Counted from the first letter of the stretch, positions 35,781-45,800 are shown. The stretch is 64,000 bases of DNA from Bradyrhizobium cosmicum (GCF_007290395.2 NZ_CP041656.2:4526001-4590000), one strand, 5' to 3'. Numbers and translations: made by a program. Notes: a model not told the origin generated them from the letters alone.

Positions 35781-37666
35781 TCGGCGGACTCGATAGGCTT
35801 GGCAATAAGAGGCGATCCCGGCGGCGAAGCCTTCCTGCGCCGCTGCGCGAGCATCTCCAGCATGCCGACGATGCCCTTGGGGAAGACCACGACGATCAGC
35901 ACGATGAAACCGCCAAGCACGAGCTTCGACAGATCGGTCTGGCTGACCAGCCAGATGTTGAGAGCCTTGTAGACGATGGCGCCGATCACCGCGCCCGACA
36001 CCGTCTCGACGCCGCCGAGCAGCACCATGACCAGCGCGTCGACCGAGAGCGAGATGCCGAGATTGTCCGGGAAGACGCTGCCCTTGAGGTAGGCGAACAG
36101 CGCGCCGCCGATGCCGGCGGTGGTGCCTGCAATCACGAAGGCCGTCCACTGGATGCGCTTGGCATTGATGCCGATCGCCTCGCTGCGCAGAAGCGAGTCG
36201 CGCGTGGCCCGGAGCGCATAGCCGAACGGCGAGAAGACCATGGCTCGCAGCGCGATCGTGACGAGCGCCGCGACGCCGAGCGCCAGCCAGTAGAAATTCG
36301 ACGGGCTCGCAGCCCATTTCTCCGGCCAGATGCTCAAGATGCCGTTGTCGCCGCCTGTCACGCTCACCCACTGGAACGCGATCGACCAGACGATCTGCGC
36401 GAAAGCGAGCGTCAGCATCGCGAAATAGACGCCGGAGAGCTGCACAGCGAAGAAGCCGAACACGGCGGCGCCCATGCAGCCGAGTAGCGGGCCGAGCAAC
36501 AGGCACACGATCATCGGCAGCCCCGCCATCTTGGCGAGAAAGGCGACGCCGTACGCGCCAAGGCCGAAATAGGCGGCGTGCCCGAACGAGGCGAGCCCGC
36601 CGACCGACATCAGGAAGTGCAGGCTGACGGCGAAGATCACGAAGATCGCGATCTCGGAGCCGACGGTCAGCGCATAGTTCCCTGCGAACAGCGGCAGGGT
36701 CGCAGCGATGACGAGCGCCGCCAGCGCAGCCAGCCGCTCGTTCGACGTCAGCGGACGCCACGGATTGACGGTGAGCCCCGGCGTCTTGCGCGCGGGGGCC
36801 TCGGGTTTGCCGAACAGGCCCCAGGGACGGACGATCAGCACCGCCGCCATCACCAGGAAGACCAGGATGATGGAAATCTTCGGGAAGATCAGGATGCCGA
36901 ACGCGTTGAGCTCGGAGACCAGCACCGCCGCGACGAAGGCGCCGACGATGCTGCCGAGGCCGCCGATCACGACCACGACAAAGACTTCGACGATGATGCG
37001 CAAATCCATCGCATGGTGCACGGCATCGCGCGGGATCTGAAGCGCGCCGCCGAGGGCGGCGAGGAAGACGCCGACCGCGAACACGCTCGTGAACAGCCAT
37101 TTCTGATTGACGCCGAGCGCTGCGACCATGTCGCGATCCTGCGTCGCCGCGCGCACCAGCACGCCCCAGCGGGTCCGCTGGAACAGCAGCCAGAGGATCC
37201 CGAGCACGACGGGGCCGAGCACGATCAGGAACAGATCGTAGCTCGGGATGTTCTGGCCAAAGAAATCGACCGCGCCGCGGAAGCCCGGCGCACGACGGCC
37301 GACGAGATCGTCGGGACCCCAGACCAGCACGACGAGGTCCTCGACCATCAAGGTCAGGCCGAAGGTCGCGAGCAGCTGGAACAGTTCCGGCGCGTGATAG
37401 ATGCGGCGCAGCAGCACCATCTCGACAAGCACGCCGATCACCGCCACGGCCAGCGCAGCCAACACGATCCCGCCCCAGAAGCCGAAGGTGCCGGAGAGGC
37501 GTTCCGTCAGCGTGAAGGCGATGTAGGCGCCGATCATGTAGAAGGCGCCATGCGCGAAATTCACGATCCGCGTCACGCCAAAGATGATCGACAGGCCCGA
37601 GGCCACCAGGAACAGCGACGCTGCGCTGGCGAGACCGGTCAGAAACTGTACGACGTAAAAGGCCAT
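35777..37666 (-). CDS. Fused LivH-LivM permease
   Basis: This 629-residue protein has a LivH-like half (about residues 1-290, with GVTRIVNFAHGAFYMIGAY and GGLGSIVGAFVAA). A LivM-like half follows (about 320-610, with SVGGLASFGHAAYFGLGAYG and LLGGVETVSGAVIGA). Each half has eight or more membrane helices. Normally these are two genes. The fusion supplies both channel subunits in fixed proportion. ATG at 37666 begins the first helix, with a weak ribosome binding site. A 200-base repeat region separates it from the binding-protein gene upstream. Confidence 0.87.
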   Translation of the reverse strand: MAFYVVQFLTGLASAASLFLVASGLSIIFGVTRIVNFAHGAFYMIGAYIAFTLTERLSGTFGFWGGIVLAALAVAVIGVLVEMVLLRRIYHAPELFQLLATFGLTLMVEDLVVLVWGPDDLVGRRAPGFRGAVDFFGQNIPSYDLFLIVLGPVVLGILWLLFQRTRWGVLVRAATQDRDMVAALGVNQKWLFTSVFAVGVFLAALGGALQIPRDAVHHAMDLRIIVEVFVVVVIGGLGSIVGAFVAAVLVSELNAFGILIFPKISIILVFLVMAAVLIVRPWGLFGKPEAPARKTPGLTVNPWRPLTSNERLAALAALVIAATLPLFAGNYALTVGSEIAIFVIFAVSLHFLMSVGGLASFGHAAYFGLGAYGVAFLAKMAGLPMIVCLLLGPLLGCMGAAVFGFFAVQLSGVYFAMLTLAFAQIVWSIAFQWVSVTGGDNGILSIWPEKWAASPSNFYWLALGVAALVTIALRAMVFSPFGYALRATRDSLLRSEAIGINAKRIQWTAFVIAGTTAGIGGALFAYLKGSVFPDNLGISLSVDALVMVLLGGVETVSGAVIGAIVYKALNIWLVSQTDLSKLVLGGFIVLIVVVFPKGIVGMLEMLAQRRRKASPPGSPLIAKPIESAE

Positions 37667-37712
37667 CGGCGGTCCGGGTTGGGTGTTGCATGCCGCGGCA
37701 TGCGAGGCTTGG

Positions 37713-37856
37713 CTCACCTCTCCCCGCTTGCGGAGAGAGGTCGAATTTGTGCAACGCGCAAATTCGGGTGAGGGGGAGTTTCCGCAGGGCTCACTATCAC
37801 CTCCCTCGCGAAGGCTCCCCCTCACCCCGACCCTCTCCCCGCAAGCGGGGAGAGGG
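37713..37856. repeat. Two inverted copies of a palindromic dispersed repeat
   Basis: Copy 1 (37713-37778) has a CCTCTCCCCGC...GCGGAGAGAGG stem followed by an AATTTG...CAAATT hairpin and TCGGGTGAGGGGGA. Copy 2 (37816-37856) reads TCCCCCTCACCCCGA and then a perfect 12-base stem CCCTCTCCCCGC-AA-GCGGGGAGAGGG. The copies face each other, so the whole block can form a large cruciform. The sequence type is familiar from intergenic regions of Bradyrhizobium. It splits livK from the permease gene and may lower downstream expression. Confidence 0.8.
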
Positions 37857-37868
37857 AGAAGGAAGACA

Positions 37869-39071
37869 TCAATCCTTCGGGCGCAGCTTCTCGACTTCGG
37901 CGTCGCTCGGCAGATAGTCCGAGCCCTTCTTGTAGACCGAGTCCACCATCACGCCCTTGCCATCCTTCAGCGCGGTCTTGCCGACATAGGCACCGAGCGT
38001 CGACTGGTGGTCGATCTTGCGGAAGGTGATCTCACCGAGCGGCGACGGCATCGACAGCCCTTCCGCCGCGGCGATCAGCTTCTCCGGATCGGTCGAGCCG
38101 GCCTTCGTCAGGATCGCAGCCGCCGACTTGATGGTCTGATAGCCGACGATCGAGCCGAGGCGCGGATAGTCATTGTACTTGGCCTGGTACGCCTTGAGGA
38201 ACGCGTCATGCTCGGGGGTCTTGATCGAATACCAGGGATAGCCGGTAACGATCCAGCCCTCGGGCGTCTCGTCCTTGAGCGGATCGAGATATTCGGGCTC
38301 GCCGGTCAGGAACGACACGACCTCGCGCCCCTTGAACAGGCCGCGGGTGTTGCCCTCACGCACGAGTTTCACCAGATCGGCGCCGAAGGTGACGTTGAGG
38401 ATCGCCTCGGGGTTGGCGGCAGCAACCGCCTGCACCACCGGACCCGCATCGATCTTGCCCTGCGGCGGCCACTGCTCGTCGACCCACTGGATGTCCGGGC
38501 GCTTTTCCGACATCAGCTTCTTGAACACCGACACCGCCGACTGGCCGTACTCGTAGTTCGGCGCGATCGTCGCCCAGCGCTTCGCGGGCAGCTTCGCGGC
38601 CGCCTCCACCAGCATCGCCGCCTGCATGTAGTTGGAGGGCCGCAGGCGGAAGGTGTACTTGTTGCCCTTCGACCAGGTGACCGCGTCCGTCAGTGGCTCG
38701 GCTGCGAGGAAGAACACCTTCTTCTGGTTGGCGAAGTCGCTGACTGCGAGGCCGATGTTCGACAGGAACGTGCCCGCCAGCATCGCCACGCCCTCGCTCG
38801 ACACGAGCTCGTTGGCCGCGGTCTGCGCGTCGGCCGGCTTGCCGCCGTCGTCCTTGGAGATGACGACGAGCTTCTTGCCGTTGATGCCGCCGGCCGCGTT
38901 GATCTCTTCGACCGCGAGCTGCCAGCCCTTGCGATAGGGCTCGGTGAAAGCCGGCAGCAGCGAGTAACTGTTGATCTCGCCGATCTTGATGTCCTGCGCC
39001 ATGGCCGAATGAGCCATGCCGCTCGCCAGAAGCGCGAAGGCCGCGCCGACGAAAAGATTTCTTGCTCGCAT
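37869..39071 (-). CDS. Branched-chain-type ABC binding protein (LivK-like)
   Basis: This 400-residue type-I periplasmic-binding protein has a signal peptide ending HSAMA. Typical segments are IKIGEINSYS, GWQLAVEEINAAGGINGKKL, and LAGTFLSNIGLAVSDFA. GGAGG precedes ATG at 39071. The HAAT family includes binders of aromatic acids as well as amino acids. Given the operon, nicotinate or a pathway-related acid is a reasonable ligand, not shown by the sequence itself. Confidence 0.88.
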   Translation of the reverse strand: MRARNLFVGAAFALLASGMAHSAMAQDIKIGEINSYSLLPAFTEPYRKGWQLAVEEINAAGGINGKKLVVISKDDGGKPADAQTAANELVSSEGVAMLAGTFLSNIGLAVSDFANQKKVFFLAAEPLTDAVTWSKGNKYTFRLRPSNYMQAAMLVEAAAKLPAKRWATIAPNYEYGQSAVSVFKKLMSEKRPDIQWVDEQWPPQGKIDAGPVVQAVAAANPEAILNVTFGADLVKLVREGNTRGLFKGREVVSFLTGEPEYLDPLKDETPEGWIVTGYPWYSIKTPEHDAFLKAYQAKYNDYPRLGSIVGYQTIKSAAAILTKAGSTDPEKLIAAAEGLSMPSPLGEITFRKIDHQSTLGAYVGKTALKDGKGVMVDSVYKKGSDYLPSDAEVEKLRPKD

Positions 39072-39132
39072 CCCAACCTCCAGTTTTTAACTCTCTACGT
39101 TTTCAGCGCGATGATCGGAGAAGCCGTGCCAG

Positions 39133-39717
39133 CTATCTCAGACCGTCTTCGCCCTTGATCTCGGCAACCGTCAGCCCGCCGACGCGCGGCAGCGGGCGGC
39201 CGCTGTCGGTGACGGCGACCGCGACCATGATCTCGTTGGCGCGCGGCGCATCGTTGATCTGCACCTCCATGCCGTCGAAATGGCTGCGCACGAAGGCGGC
39301 GTCCTTGTGGCCGAGCGGAATATCCAGCGTCGTGCCGGGACCGCTGCGCTTCTTCGACGACGGGATCAGCGCGGCGCCCTTGCCCAGCACCTTGCGCACC
39401 GTCGCGCCCATCTTGGGGTGCAGGATCGCAGCCGCATGTTCCAGCTCGCCATTCTCGCCGACCGCCGCTGCTTTGCCGTAGCTCTGCGCCTTCGAACCGT
39501 CGATGCCGAGCGCCGCCACCGCGCGCTTCGACAGGAGCTCACCAAGCTCCTCGCCGATCGCGATCAGCGGCGAAAGATCCTCGACATATTTTCCGGCGAA
39601 GGGATTTTCGATCACGGCTATCGCCGCGGCGCGACGGGTCGGCGGCGAGACCTGGCGGCCCATCTCCATCTGCGTCTCTTCGACGACGGTGACGATCTTG
39701 CGGATGATCGCGCTCAT
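39133..39717 (-). CDS. AA_synth (DUF1185) family protein
   Basis: This 194-residue protein has the family known in databases as amino acid synthesis protein (PF06684). Conserved parts are PTRRAAAIAVIENPFAGKYVEDLSPL, HAAAILHPKMGATVR and a C-terminal GGLTVAEIKGEDGLR. The name is historical and no reaction is established. It lies between the UPF0280 gene and livK in the reductase operon. Its constant company with those genes would suggest a role in the pyridine pathway, for example handling an unstable intermediate. Confidence 0.75.
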   Translation of the reverse strand: MSAIIRKIVTVVEETQMEMGRQVSPPTRRAAAIAVIENPFAGKYVEDLSPLIAIGEELGELLSKRAVAALGIDGSKAQSYGKAAAVGENGELEHAAAILHPKMGATVRKVLGKGAALIPSSKKRSGPGTTLDIPLGHKDAAFVRSHFDGMEVQINDAPRANEIMVAVAVTDSGRPLPRVGGLTVAEIKGEDGLR

Positions 39718-39744
39718 GATTGTTTCCCCTGGTTTCTTCCCTGC

Positions 39745-40644
39745 TCAGGCATGAACCGCGTTCTCCAGTACCAGCGGGCGCGATTTCTGCCGTTCAATAT
39801 CTTTCGGTCCGATGACAAGCATATCACCACAAAGCTGCAACACGGCACCCTCGATCAATCCGCGATCGAATAATTGCCGTGCACATTCCGCGCCAAATTC
39901 CAGCGCTGCTGCGATCTCGGTCTGCGACAATTCACCGACTTCGCGGGTCACCAGACGTGGGCCGAGATCGCTGTCAGGCTGAAGCGCATTCGCAGGCTTC
40001 CGGATGATGGCGGGATGCCCTGGCAGATCGACCGCATTGGCGATGATCGTGGCCGCTGCATCGGCCTGCGACGCCGTGGCGGCCAGCGCCGTTACAGCAT
40101 CGGCGATGCCGAATGAAAAACTGCGACCGTGGCGCCCGCTGGTTGCGATGCCGCGCACAGGGTCAGTCGAGTAGACCCGCATCGTTCGCATCACGCCGTC
40201 ACGATCCGGCCGATCCATCAAGCCGACCAAAAAATGCTCGCCCTCGTCGAGATGGAGAGCAATATCGCCGCCATTGTTGACGTAGGCCTGATCGAGCGTC
40301 GCCACGTGAATCATGGCACCAAGAATTTCCTCGGCTACGCTGCCCGCCACTGCAGCCATCGGCGTGATGAAGCGGTCCCAGGCGTAGGGAGTAACGGCAG
40401 CATACATGCGCCGCGCCACGGTCCCCTCCAGCGAACACGCCGCCGGCAGCGCCGCCCGCCGCAGCTCCGGCAATTCCGAGCAAAGCTCGTCAAGCAATCC
40501 GGTGAAGCGCCCCGCCGCCGCCTCATAGGCCGCCCGCACCTCGTCCGCGTGCCCCCTCGCCTCTACGATCAGATCGATCGGACCATCCTGCAAATGCAGC
40601 CGCCGGCCATCAGACAGCAATGCGATCTGCGGCAGCCTGGTCAT
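39745..40644 (-). CDS. UPF0280 family protein
   Basis: This 299-residue protein belongs to UPF0280, which is related in fold to ApbE flavin transferases. Typical segments are ITPMAAVAGSVAEEILGAM, AYVNNGGDIALHLDEGE and RGIATSGRHGRSFSFGIADAVTALA. The ApbE relatives bind FAD and attach FMN to threonine residues, so flavin handling is a possible role. Its ATG overlaps the reductase stop by four bases, so it is translated with the 6-hydroxynicotinate-reductase-like protein and may help mature it. The function is otherwise unknown. Confidence 0.77.
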   Translation of the reverse strand: MTRLPQIALLSDGRRLHLQDGPIDLIVEARGHADEVRAAYEAAAGRFTGLLDELCSELPELRRAALPAACSLEGTVARRMYAAVTPYAWDRFITPMAAVAGSVAEEILGAMIHVATLDQAYVNNGGDIALHLDEGEHFLVGLMDRPDRDGVMRTMRVYSTDPVRGIATSGRHGRSFSFGIADAVTALAATASQADAAATIIANAVDLPGHPAIIRKPANALQPDSDLGPRLVTREVGELSQTEIAAALEFGAECARQLFDRGLIEGAVLQLCGDMLVIGPKDIERQKSRPLVLENAVHA

Positions 40645-42098
40645 GCCCGCGGCCCCGGAATCGGGTTCTGCCAGGGCAGCTGGCGGACATCATCGCCGTT
40701 CTTCACCTCGGAGAGCGGCTTTACGTAATCCATGTGCCCGCCGAGCGCCGCGTAGTCGGACAACTTCATCGTGAACTCGATCGGCGCGACCAGCGCCGGC
40801 GTCGGCACGTAGCCGAACGCGCCCGCCGGCATCTGCGTCACATCGACCATGTAGGTGATGCCGCCGCCCGGCCAGACATAGACCGGCGCCCCGCCGCTGG
40901 TGACGCGCGTCAGCGCGTCCTTCACCGAGCGCGTCAGCCGCACCGGATTGTCGGTGACCCCGGCGCGGAGCGAGCCGCCGGCACCCGCCATGAACAGCAC
41001 CGTGCACAGCGCCGGCTCGCAATTCTCCTGGATGCGCTCGACCGAGAACTTCAGGTCGGCCGGCATCTCGGTTTCGACCGGCTTCAGGGCCTCGTCGAGC
41101 ACGTAATAGGACGAATGCTCGCCAGTGGTGGAGACCATCAGCATCGAGAGACCGGGTTTGGCCTCCTTCACGTCGAACGGCCCGAGAATCGACAGTGGAT
41201 CGGAGATGTTGGTGCCCCCCCAGCCCGTACCGGGATCGGCGACCTGGAAATAGCGGCCGGGCGTCGAGCGACGCCCCTTCATCTTGATGCCGGTGTCGGC
41301 GATGTCGAGCAGCTTGCCGGCCTGGTGCTCGCTGAGCACGCCGGTGATGTGGTCGTCGACCACGACGACCTCGTCGACCTTGCCGTGCCACTGCTTTGCA
41401 AACATGCCGATCGTCGCCGAGCCGCAGCCGACGCGCATGCGCTCTTCTTTCATGCCGTTGACGATCGGCGGCTGGCCGGCCTGCACCACCACGCTCGCGC
41501 CGCCGTCGATGGTGAGTTCCACCGCCTTGCAATTCGCAAGATCCATCAGCGTATCGCAGGTGACGCGGCCCTCCTTCTTGGAGCCGCCGGTGAGATGATG
41601 CACGCCGCCGAGCGACAGCATCTGCGAGCCGTATTCGCTGGTCGTGACGTGACCAACCGCCTCGCCCTGCGCACGGACGGTCGCGGTCTCGGGGCCGAGA
41701 TAGCGGTCGGTGTCGATCTTCACCTTGATGCCGCAATAGGAGAAGATGCCCTCGGTGACCACCGTCACCATGTCGACGCCGTCGACCTCCGCGGAGACGA
41801 TGAACGGCGCCGGCTTGTAGTCGGGATAAGTCGTGCCCGCGCCGATCGCCGTCACGAAGGTCGAGGGCTCATGGACGATCTTGCCGTCCCAATCTTCGGT
41901 GCGGCTGAACGGGACGAGCTTGCCGCCATGCGAGACGGTTCGCTCCAGGATCACGTGCGGATCGACGCGGACGAGCTTGCCGTCGTGATTGGCGTAGCGA
42001 TCGCACGCGCCCGCGGCGCCCGGCCTGATGTAGCACATCACCGGACAGGCATCGCAGCGGATCTTGTCGGCAACAGCGCTCGTCGTTTCCATCACCAT
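40641..42098 (-). CDS. hnr: 6-hydroxynicotinate reductase-like iron-sulfur protein
   Basis: This 485-residue protein begins with CDACPVMC followed by GAAGAC (Cys 15, 18, 22 and 32), an iron-sulfur cluster site. A long domain follows with EGIFSYCGIKVKIDTDR, ATVRAQGEAVGHVTTSEYGSQML and GSATIGMFAKQW. These match 6-hydroxynicotinate reductase, the ferredoxin-dependent enzyme that makes 1,4,5,6-tetrahydro-6-oxonicotinate. ATG at 42098 is chosen, with 42092 possible. It diverges from the nicotinate dehydrogenase genes and is the first gene of the long minus-strand operon. In an aerobe the reductant is probably ferredoxin recharged by the fpr product. Confidence 0.75.
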   Translation of the reverse strand: MVMETTSAVADKIRCDACPVMCYIRPGAAGACDRYANHDGKLVRVDPHVILERTVSHGGKLVPFSRTEDWDGKIVHEPSTFVTAIGAGTTYPDYKPAPFIVSAEVDGVDMVTVVTEGIFSYCGIKVKIDTDRYLGPETATVRAQGEAVGHVTTSEYGSQMLSLGGVHHLTGGSKKEGRVTCDTLMDLANCKAVELTIDGGASVVVQAGQPPIVNGMKEERMRVGCGSATIGMFAKQWHGKVDEVVVVDDHITGVLSEHQAGKLLDIADTGIKMKGRRSTPGRYFQVADPGTGWGGTNISDPLSILGPFDVKEAKPGLSMLMVSTTGEHSSYYVLDEALKPVETEMPADLKFSVERIQENCEPALCTVLFMAGAGGSLRAGVTDNPVRLTRSVKDALTRVTSGGAPVYVWPGGGITYMVDVTQMPAGAFGYVPTPALVAPIEFTMKLSDYAALGGHMDYVKPLSEVKNGDDVRQLPWQNPIPGPRA

Positions 42099-42123
42099 GT
42101 CGAAGCCAGCGCACACTGCGGTT

Positions 42124-42143
42124 ATCATTCGTATACGAACGAT
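42124..42143. promoter_or_regulatory. Palindromic operator in front of the reductase operon
   Basis: ATCATTCGTATACGAACGAT is palindromic at nine of ten paired positions and sits 26 bases upstream of the reductase start. Its first 13 bases are identical to part of the site at 31305-31317 between fpr and the enamidase gene. Confidence 0.65.
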
Positions 42144-42277
42144 GGTGCGCGCGCTCCCGAAAGCTGTCAAGCGGCCGTGCGGCGCAAAAGATGCGACTGC
42201 CGCATAAAACCTCATTTGCCTATCCGACCTGTCCACAAAGCGGGCAATCGCGCTGCACTGCGGCATGCCGACTTGCA

Positions 42278-42293
42278 CGTTTGTGTACAAACG
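42278..42293. promoter_or_regulatory. Palindromic operator in front of nicotinate dehydrogenase
   Basis: CGTTTGT-GT-ACAAACG has perfect 7-base arms, 74 bases upstream of the small-subunit start. The left arm and core resemble CGTTTGTATACGA at 31293, so it may be a variant site for the same regulator. Confidence 0.55.
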
Positions 42294-42366
42294 GTATCGT
42301 CACGACATGGATTTTGAGCGATTTGGATTTTTTGCGATCGCGTGATCGCGGGGCCTGGGAACGAGG

Positions 42367-42849
42367 ATGATTCAGACACCGATCCGCCTCACCGTGAACG
42401 GCAGGATCCACGACGTGACGACGGCGCCGCAGACGCCGCTGCTTTACGTGTTGCGCAACGATCTCGGGCTCAACGGTCCGAAATACGGCTGCGGCTTGGG
42501 TGAATGCGGCACCTGCACTGTCCTGATCGACGGCGCGGCCGCGCGCTCCTGCGTGATTCCGATCGGCGGCTGCGCCGGCCGCGACATCGTGACGCTCGAA
42601 GGCCTCGGCACGCGCGACAAGCCCGACGTGGTGCAGCAGGCCTTCATCGACGAGCAGGCCGCGCAATGCGGCTACTGCCTCAACGGCATGATCATGACCA
42701 CCAAGGCGCTGCTCGCGATCAATCCGCAGCCGACCGAGCAGGAAGCGCTTGCGGCGCTGCGCTACAATCTCTGCCGCTGCGGCACGCATGTCGAAATCCT
42801 GCGCGCGGTGATGCGCGCCTCGGGCCAACTCGCCGAGGCCGGTGATTGA
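42367..42849 (+). CDS. Nicotinate dehydrogenase small subunit (2Fe-2S), NicA-like
   Basis: This 160-residue protein has two [2Fe-2S] domains of the xanthine-oxidase family. The plant-ferredoxin-like set is GCGLGECGTC with Cys 42, 47, 50 and 62. The helical set is CGYC...CRC with Cys 101, 104, 136 and 138. It moves electrons from the molybdenum cofactor of the large subunit to the cytochrome c domains. It overlaps the large-subunit start by one base (TGATG). GAACGAGG precedes its ATG. The substrate assignment relies on the partner and neighbours. Confidence 0.85.
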   Translation: MIQTPIRLTVNGRIHDVTTAPQTPLLYVLRNDLGLNGPKYGCGLGECGTCTVLIDGAAARSCVIPIGGCAGRDIVTLEGLGTRDKPDVVQQAFIDEQAAQCGYCLNGMIMTTKALLAINPQPTEQEALAALRYNLCRCGTHVEILRAVMRASGQLAEAGD

Positions 42850-45800
42850 TGGCCTTCCCTCTTCCGAATGAAGCTGAGCGGCAACCGGGGTCGCTCGTCG
42901 TCGTCCACACGGTGGACGAGGTGACATCCGAAACTTTCATCCGGATCACCGCCGACGGTTCGGTTACGGCCTATAACGGCCATGTCGATCTCGGCACCGG
43001 CATCCGCACCGCGCTCGGCCAGATCGTCGCCGAAGAGCTCGACGTGTCCTTTGCCCGCGTCGTCGTGGTGCTCGGCGACACCGCATTGGTTCCGAATCAG
43101 GGCGCGACGATCGCCAGCGAAACCATCCAGATCACCGCCGTCCCCCTGCGCAAGGCCGCCGCTCAAGCCCGCCATTTCCTGATCGCGCGCGCAGCAGAAT
43201 GGCTGGAGCTGCCAGCTGCCGACTTGCGGATCGAGGACGGCCTCGTGCGCGGGCGCGACAACCGCAGCGTCAGCTATGGCGAGCTGATCGGCGGCAAGAC
43301 GATCCGCCTCGAGCTGACCGAAGACGTCACCGTCAAGCCCGTCGGCGACTACGCCATCGTCGGCCAGTCGATGCCGCGCGTCGACCTCCCCGCCAAGGCC
43401 ACGGGCGAGCTGACCTTCGTGCACGATATCCGCGTGCCCGGAATGCTGCACGGCCGCGTGGTGCGTCCGCCCTATGCCGGCGTCGATGCCGGGCCGTTCG
43501 TCGGCACCAGCCTCATTGCCGTCGACGAGTCGTCGGTGCGCGACATCCCCGGTCTCATCGCCGTCGTGCGCATTGGCGATTTCGTCGGCGTGGTCGCCGA
43601 ACGCGAGGAACATGCGATCCGCGCGGCGGAGCAGCTCGCGGTGAGCTGGCGGCCAACGCCTGCACTCACCGACCTCGCCGATGTCGAGACCGCGCTGCGC
43701 GCCAATCCCTCGACGCCGCGCACGCTGATCGACAAGGGCGACGTGGATGCCGCAATCGCCAGCGCGGCCAGGCCGATGCAGCGCACTTACGTCTGGCCGT
43801 ACCAGATGCACGCGTCGATCGGTCCGTCCTGCGCGGTCGCCGATTTCAGGGACGGCAATATCCGCGTCTGGTCGGGCACGCAGAATCCACATTTGCTGCG
43901 CGGCGATCTCGCGCTGCTGATCGAACGTCCCGAGAGCGAAATCGAGGTCATCCGGCTGGAGGCCGCCGGATGCTATGGCCGCAACTGCGCCGATGACGTC
44001 ACCGCCGATGCGCTGCTGCTCTCACGCGCCGTCGGCCGGCCCGTACGCGTGCAGCTGACGCGCGAGCAGGAGCACGCCTGGGAGCCCAAGGGCACCGCGC
44101 AGCTCATCGACGTCAATGGCGGCCTCGACGCCGACGGCGGCATCGCGGCTTACGATCTCGCCACGCGCTACCCTTCGAATGCCGCGCCGACGCTTGCGCT
44201 CCTGCTCACCGGTCGCGTTTCGTCCGAGCCCGCGGTGCTGCAGATGGGCGATCGCACCGCGATCCCGCCATACGACTACGACAACATGCGCGTTGTCGCG
44301 CATGACATGGCGCCGATCGTGCGCGCGTCCTGGTTTCGCGGCGTCTCGGCGCTGCCGAACACCTTTGCGCATGAATCCTATATCGACGAGGCCGCAACCG
44401 AGGCAGGCGTCGACCCCATCGAATACCGCCTGCGCTATCTCAAGGACCAGCGCGCGGTCGATCTCGTCAACGCGGTCGCCGAGCGCGCGGGCTGGACGCC
44501 ACGACCGGTTCGCGAGGACAAGGACGGCGAGATCGTGCACGGTCGCGGCTTTGCGTACGCGCTCTACGTCCACAGCAAGTTTCCCGGCTACGGCGCGGCG
44601 TGGTCGGCCTGGGTCGCGGACGTCGCGGTCAACAAGACCACCGGAGACGTCAGCGTCACCCGCGTGGTCGCCGGGCAGGATTCCGGCCTGATGATCAATC
44701 CGGACGGCGTGCGCCACCAGATCCACGGCAACGTCATCCAGTCCACCAGCCGCGCACTGATGGAGGAGGTTTCGTTCGAGCGCGGCGCGGTGGCGGCGCG
44801 GGAATGGGGCGCCTATCCGATCATCCCTTTCCCCGACGTACCAAAGATCGACGTCCTGATGCTGCCGCGGCCGGACCAGCCGCCGCTCGGCGTCGGCGAG
44901 TCCGCGTCGGTGCCGAGCGCGGCGGCGATTGCCAATGCGATCTTCGATGCCACCGGCGTGCGCTTTCGCGAGCCGCCATTTACGCCGGAGCGCATCCTGA
45001 AGGGCCTGCACGGTGAGACATCGCCCGTGCCGCAAGCCCTGCCCGCCCCTGCTGCGCTCCCTCCGTCCCGCATCTGGGAAAGTCCCTTCGTCAAGCGCGC
45101 CGGCATCTTTGCAACAATTGCGGCCGTCTGCACCGCCGCGATCGGCATTGGCGCAGCTCTCATGCCCGGCCGCGCCATCGCGCCGATCGCGCGGCCTGAT
45201 GCATCGGTCTATTCCGCCGCGACCATCGCCCGTGGCCAGCAGCTTGCCGCGCTCGGCAATTGCGCCGAGTGCCACACCAGCCTCACGGGCGCGCTCAACG
45301 CCGGCGGCCGCGCGCTAGAGACGCCCTTCGGCACGATCTACAGCACCAACATCACGCCCGATGTCGAGACCGGCATCGGCGCCTGGTCCTATCCCGCCTT
45401 CGAGCGCGCGATGCGCGACGGGCTGCATCGCGACGGGCGGCAGCTCTATCCCGCCTTCCCTTTCACGCATTTCGCCAGAACCAGCGACGCCGACATGCAG
45501 GCGCTCTATGCCTATCTGATGGCACAGCCCTCGGTGCGGGCGATTCCACCGGCGAACGCGCTGGCCTTCCCGTTCAATCTGCGCCCGCTGCTCGCTGGCT
45601 GGAATGCGCTGTTTCACGACGCGAAAGAGTTCAAGCCCGATCCCGCCAAATCCGGGGCCTGGAATCGCGGCGCCTATCTGGTCGAGAGCCTCGGCCATTG
45701 CAGCGCCTGCCATTCGCCGCGCAATGCGCTCGGCGCCGAGCAGCGGAACGCCTATCTCGCCGGCGGCTTTGCCGAGGGCTGGGAGGCGCCGCCGCTGACC

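Noticed and set aside
36578..37771. 397-codon plus-strand frame opposite the fused permease
   Set aside because: It is a charged, repetitive translation typical of the antisense of membrane helices. The minus-strand product has obvious permease motifs.
37831..37856. Perfect GC-rich stem read as a rho-independent terminator
   Set aside because: No T tract follows on either strand, and the sequence belongs to a dispersed repeat with a second inverted copy 60 bases away.
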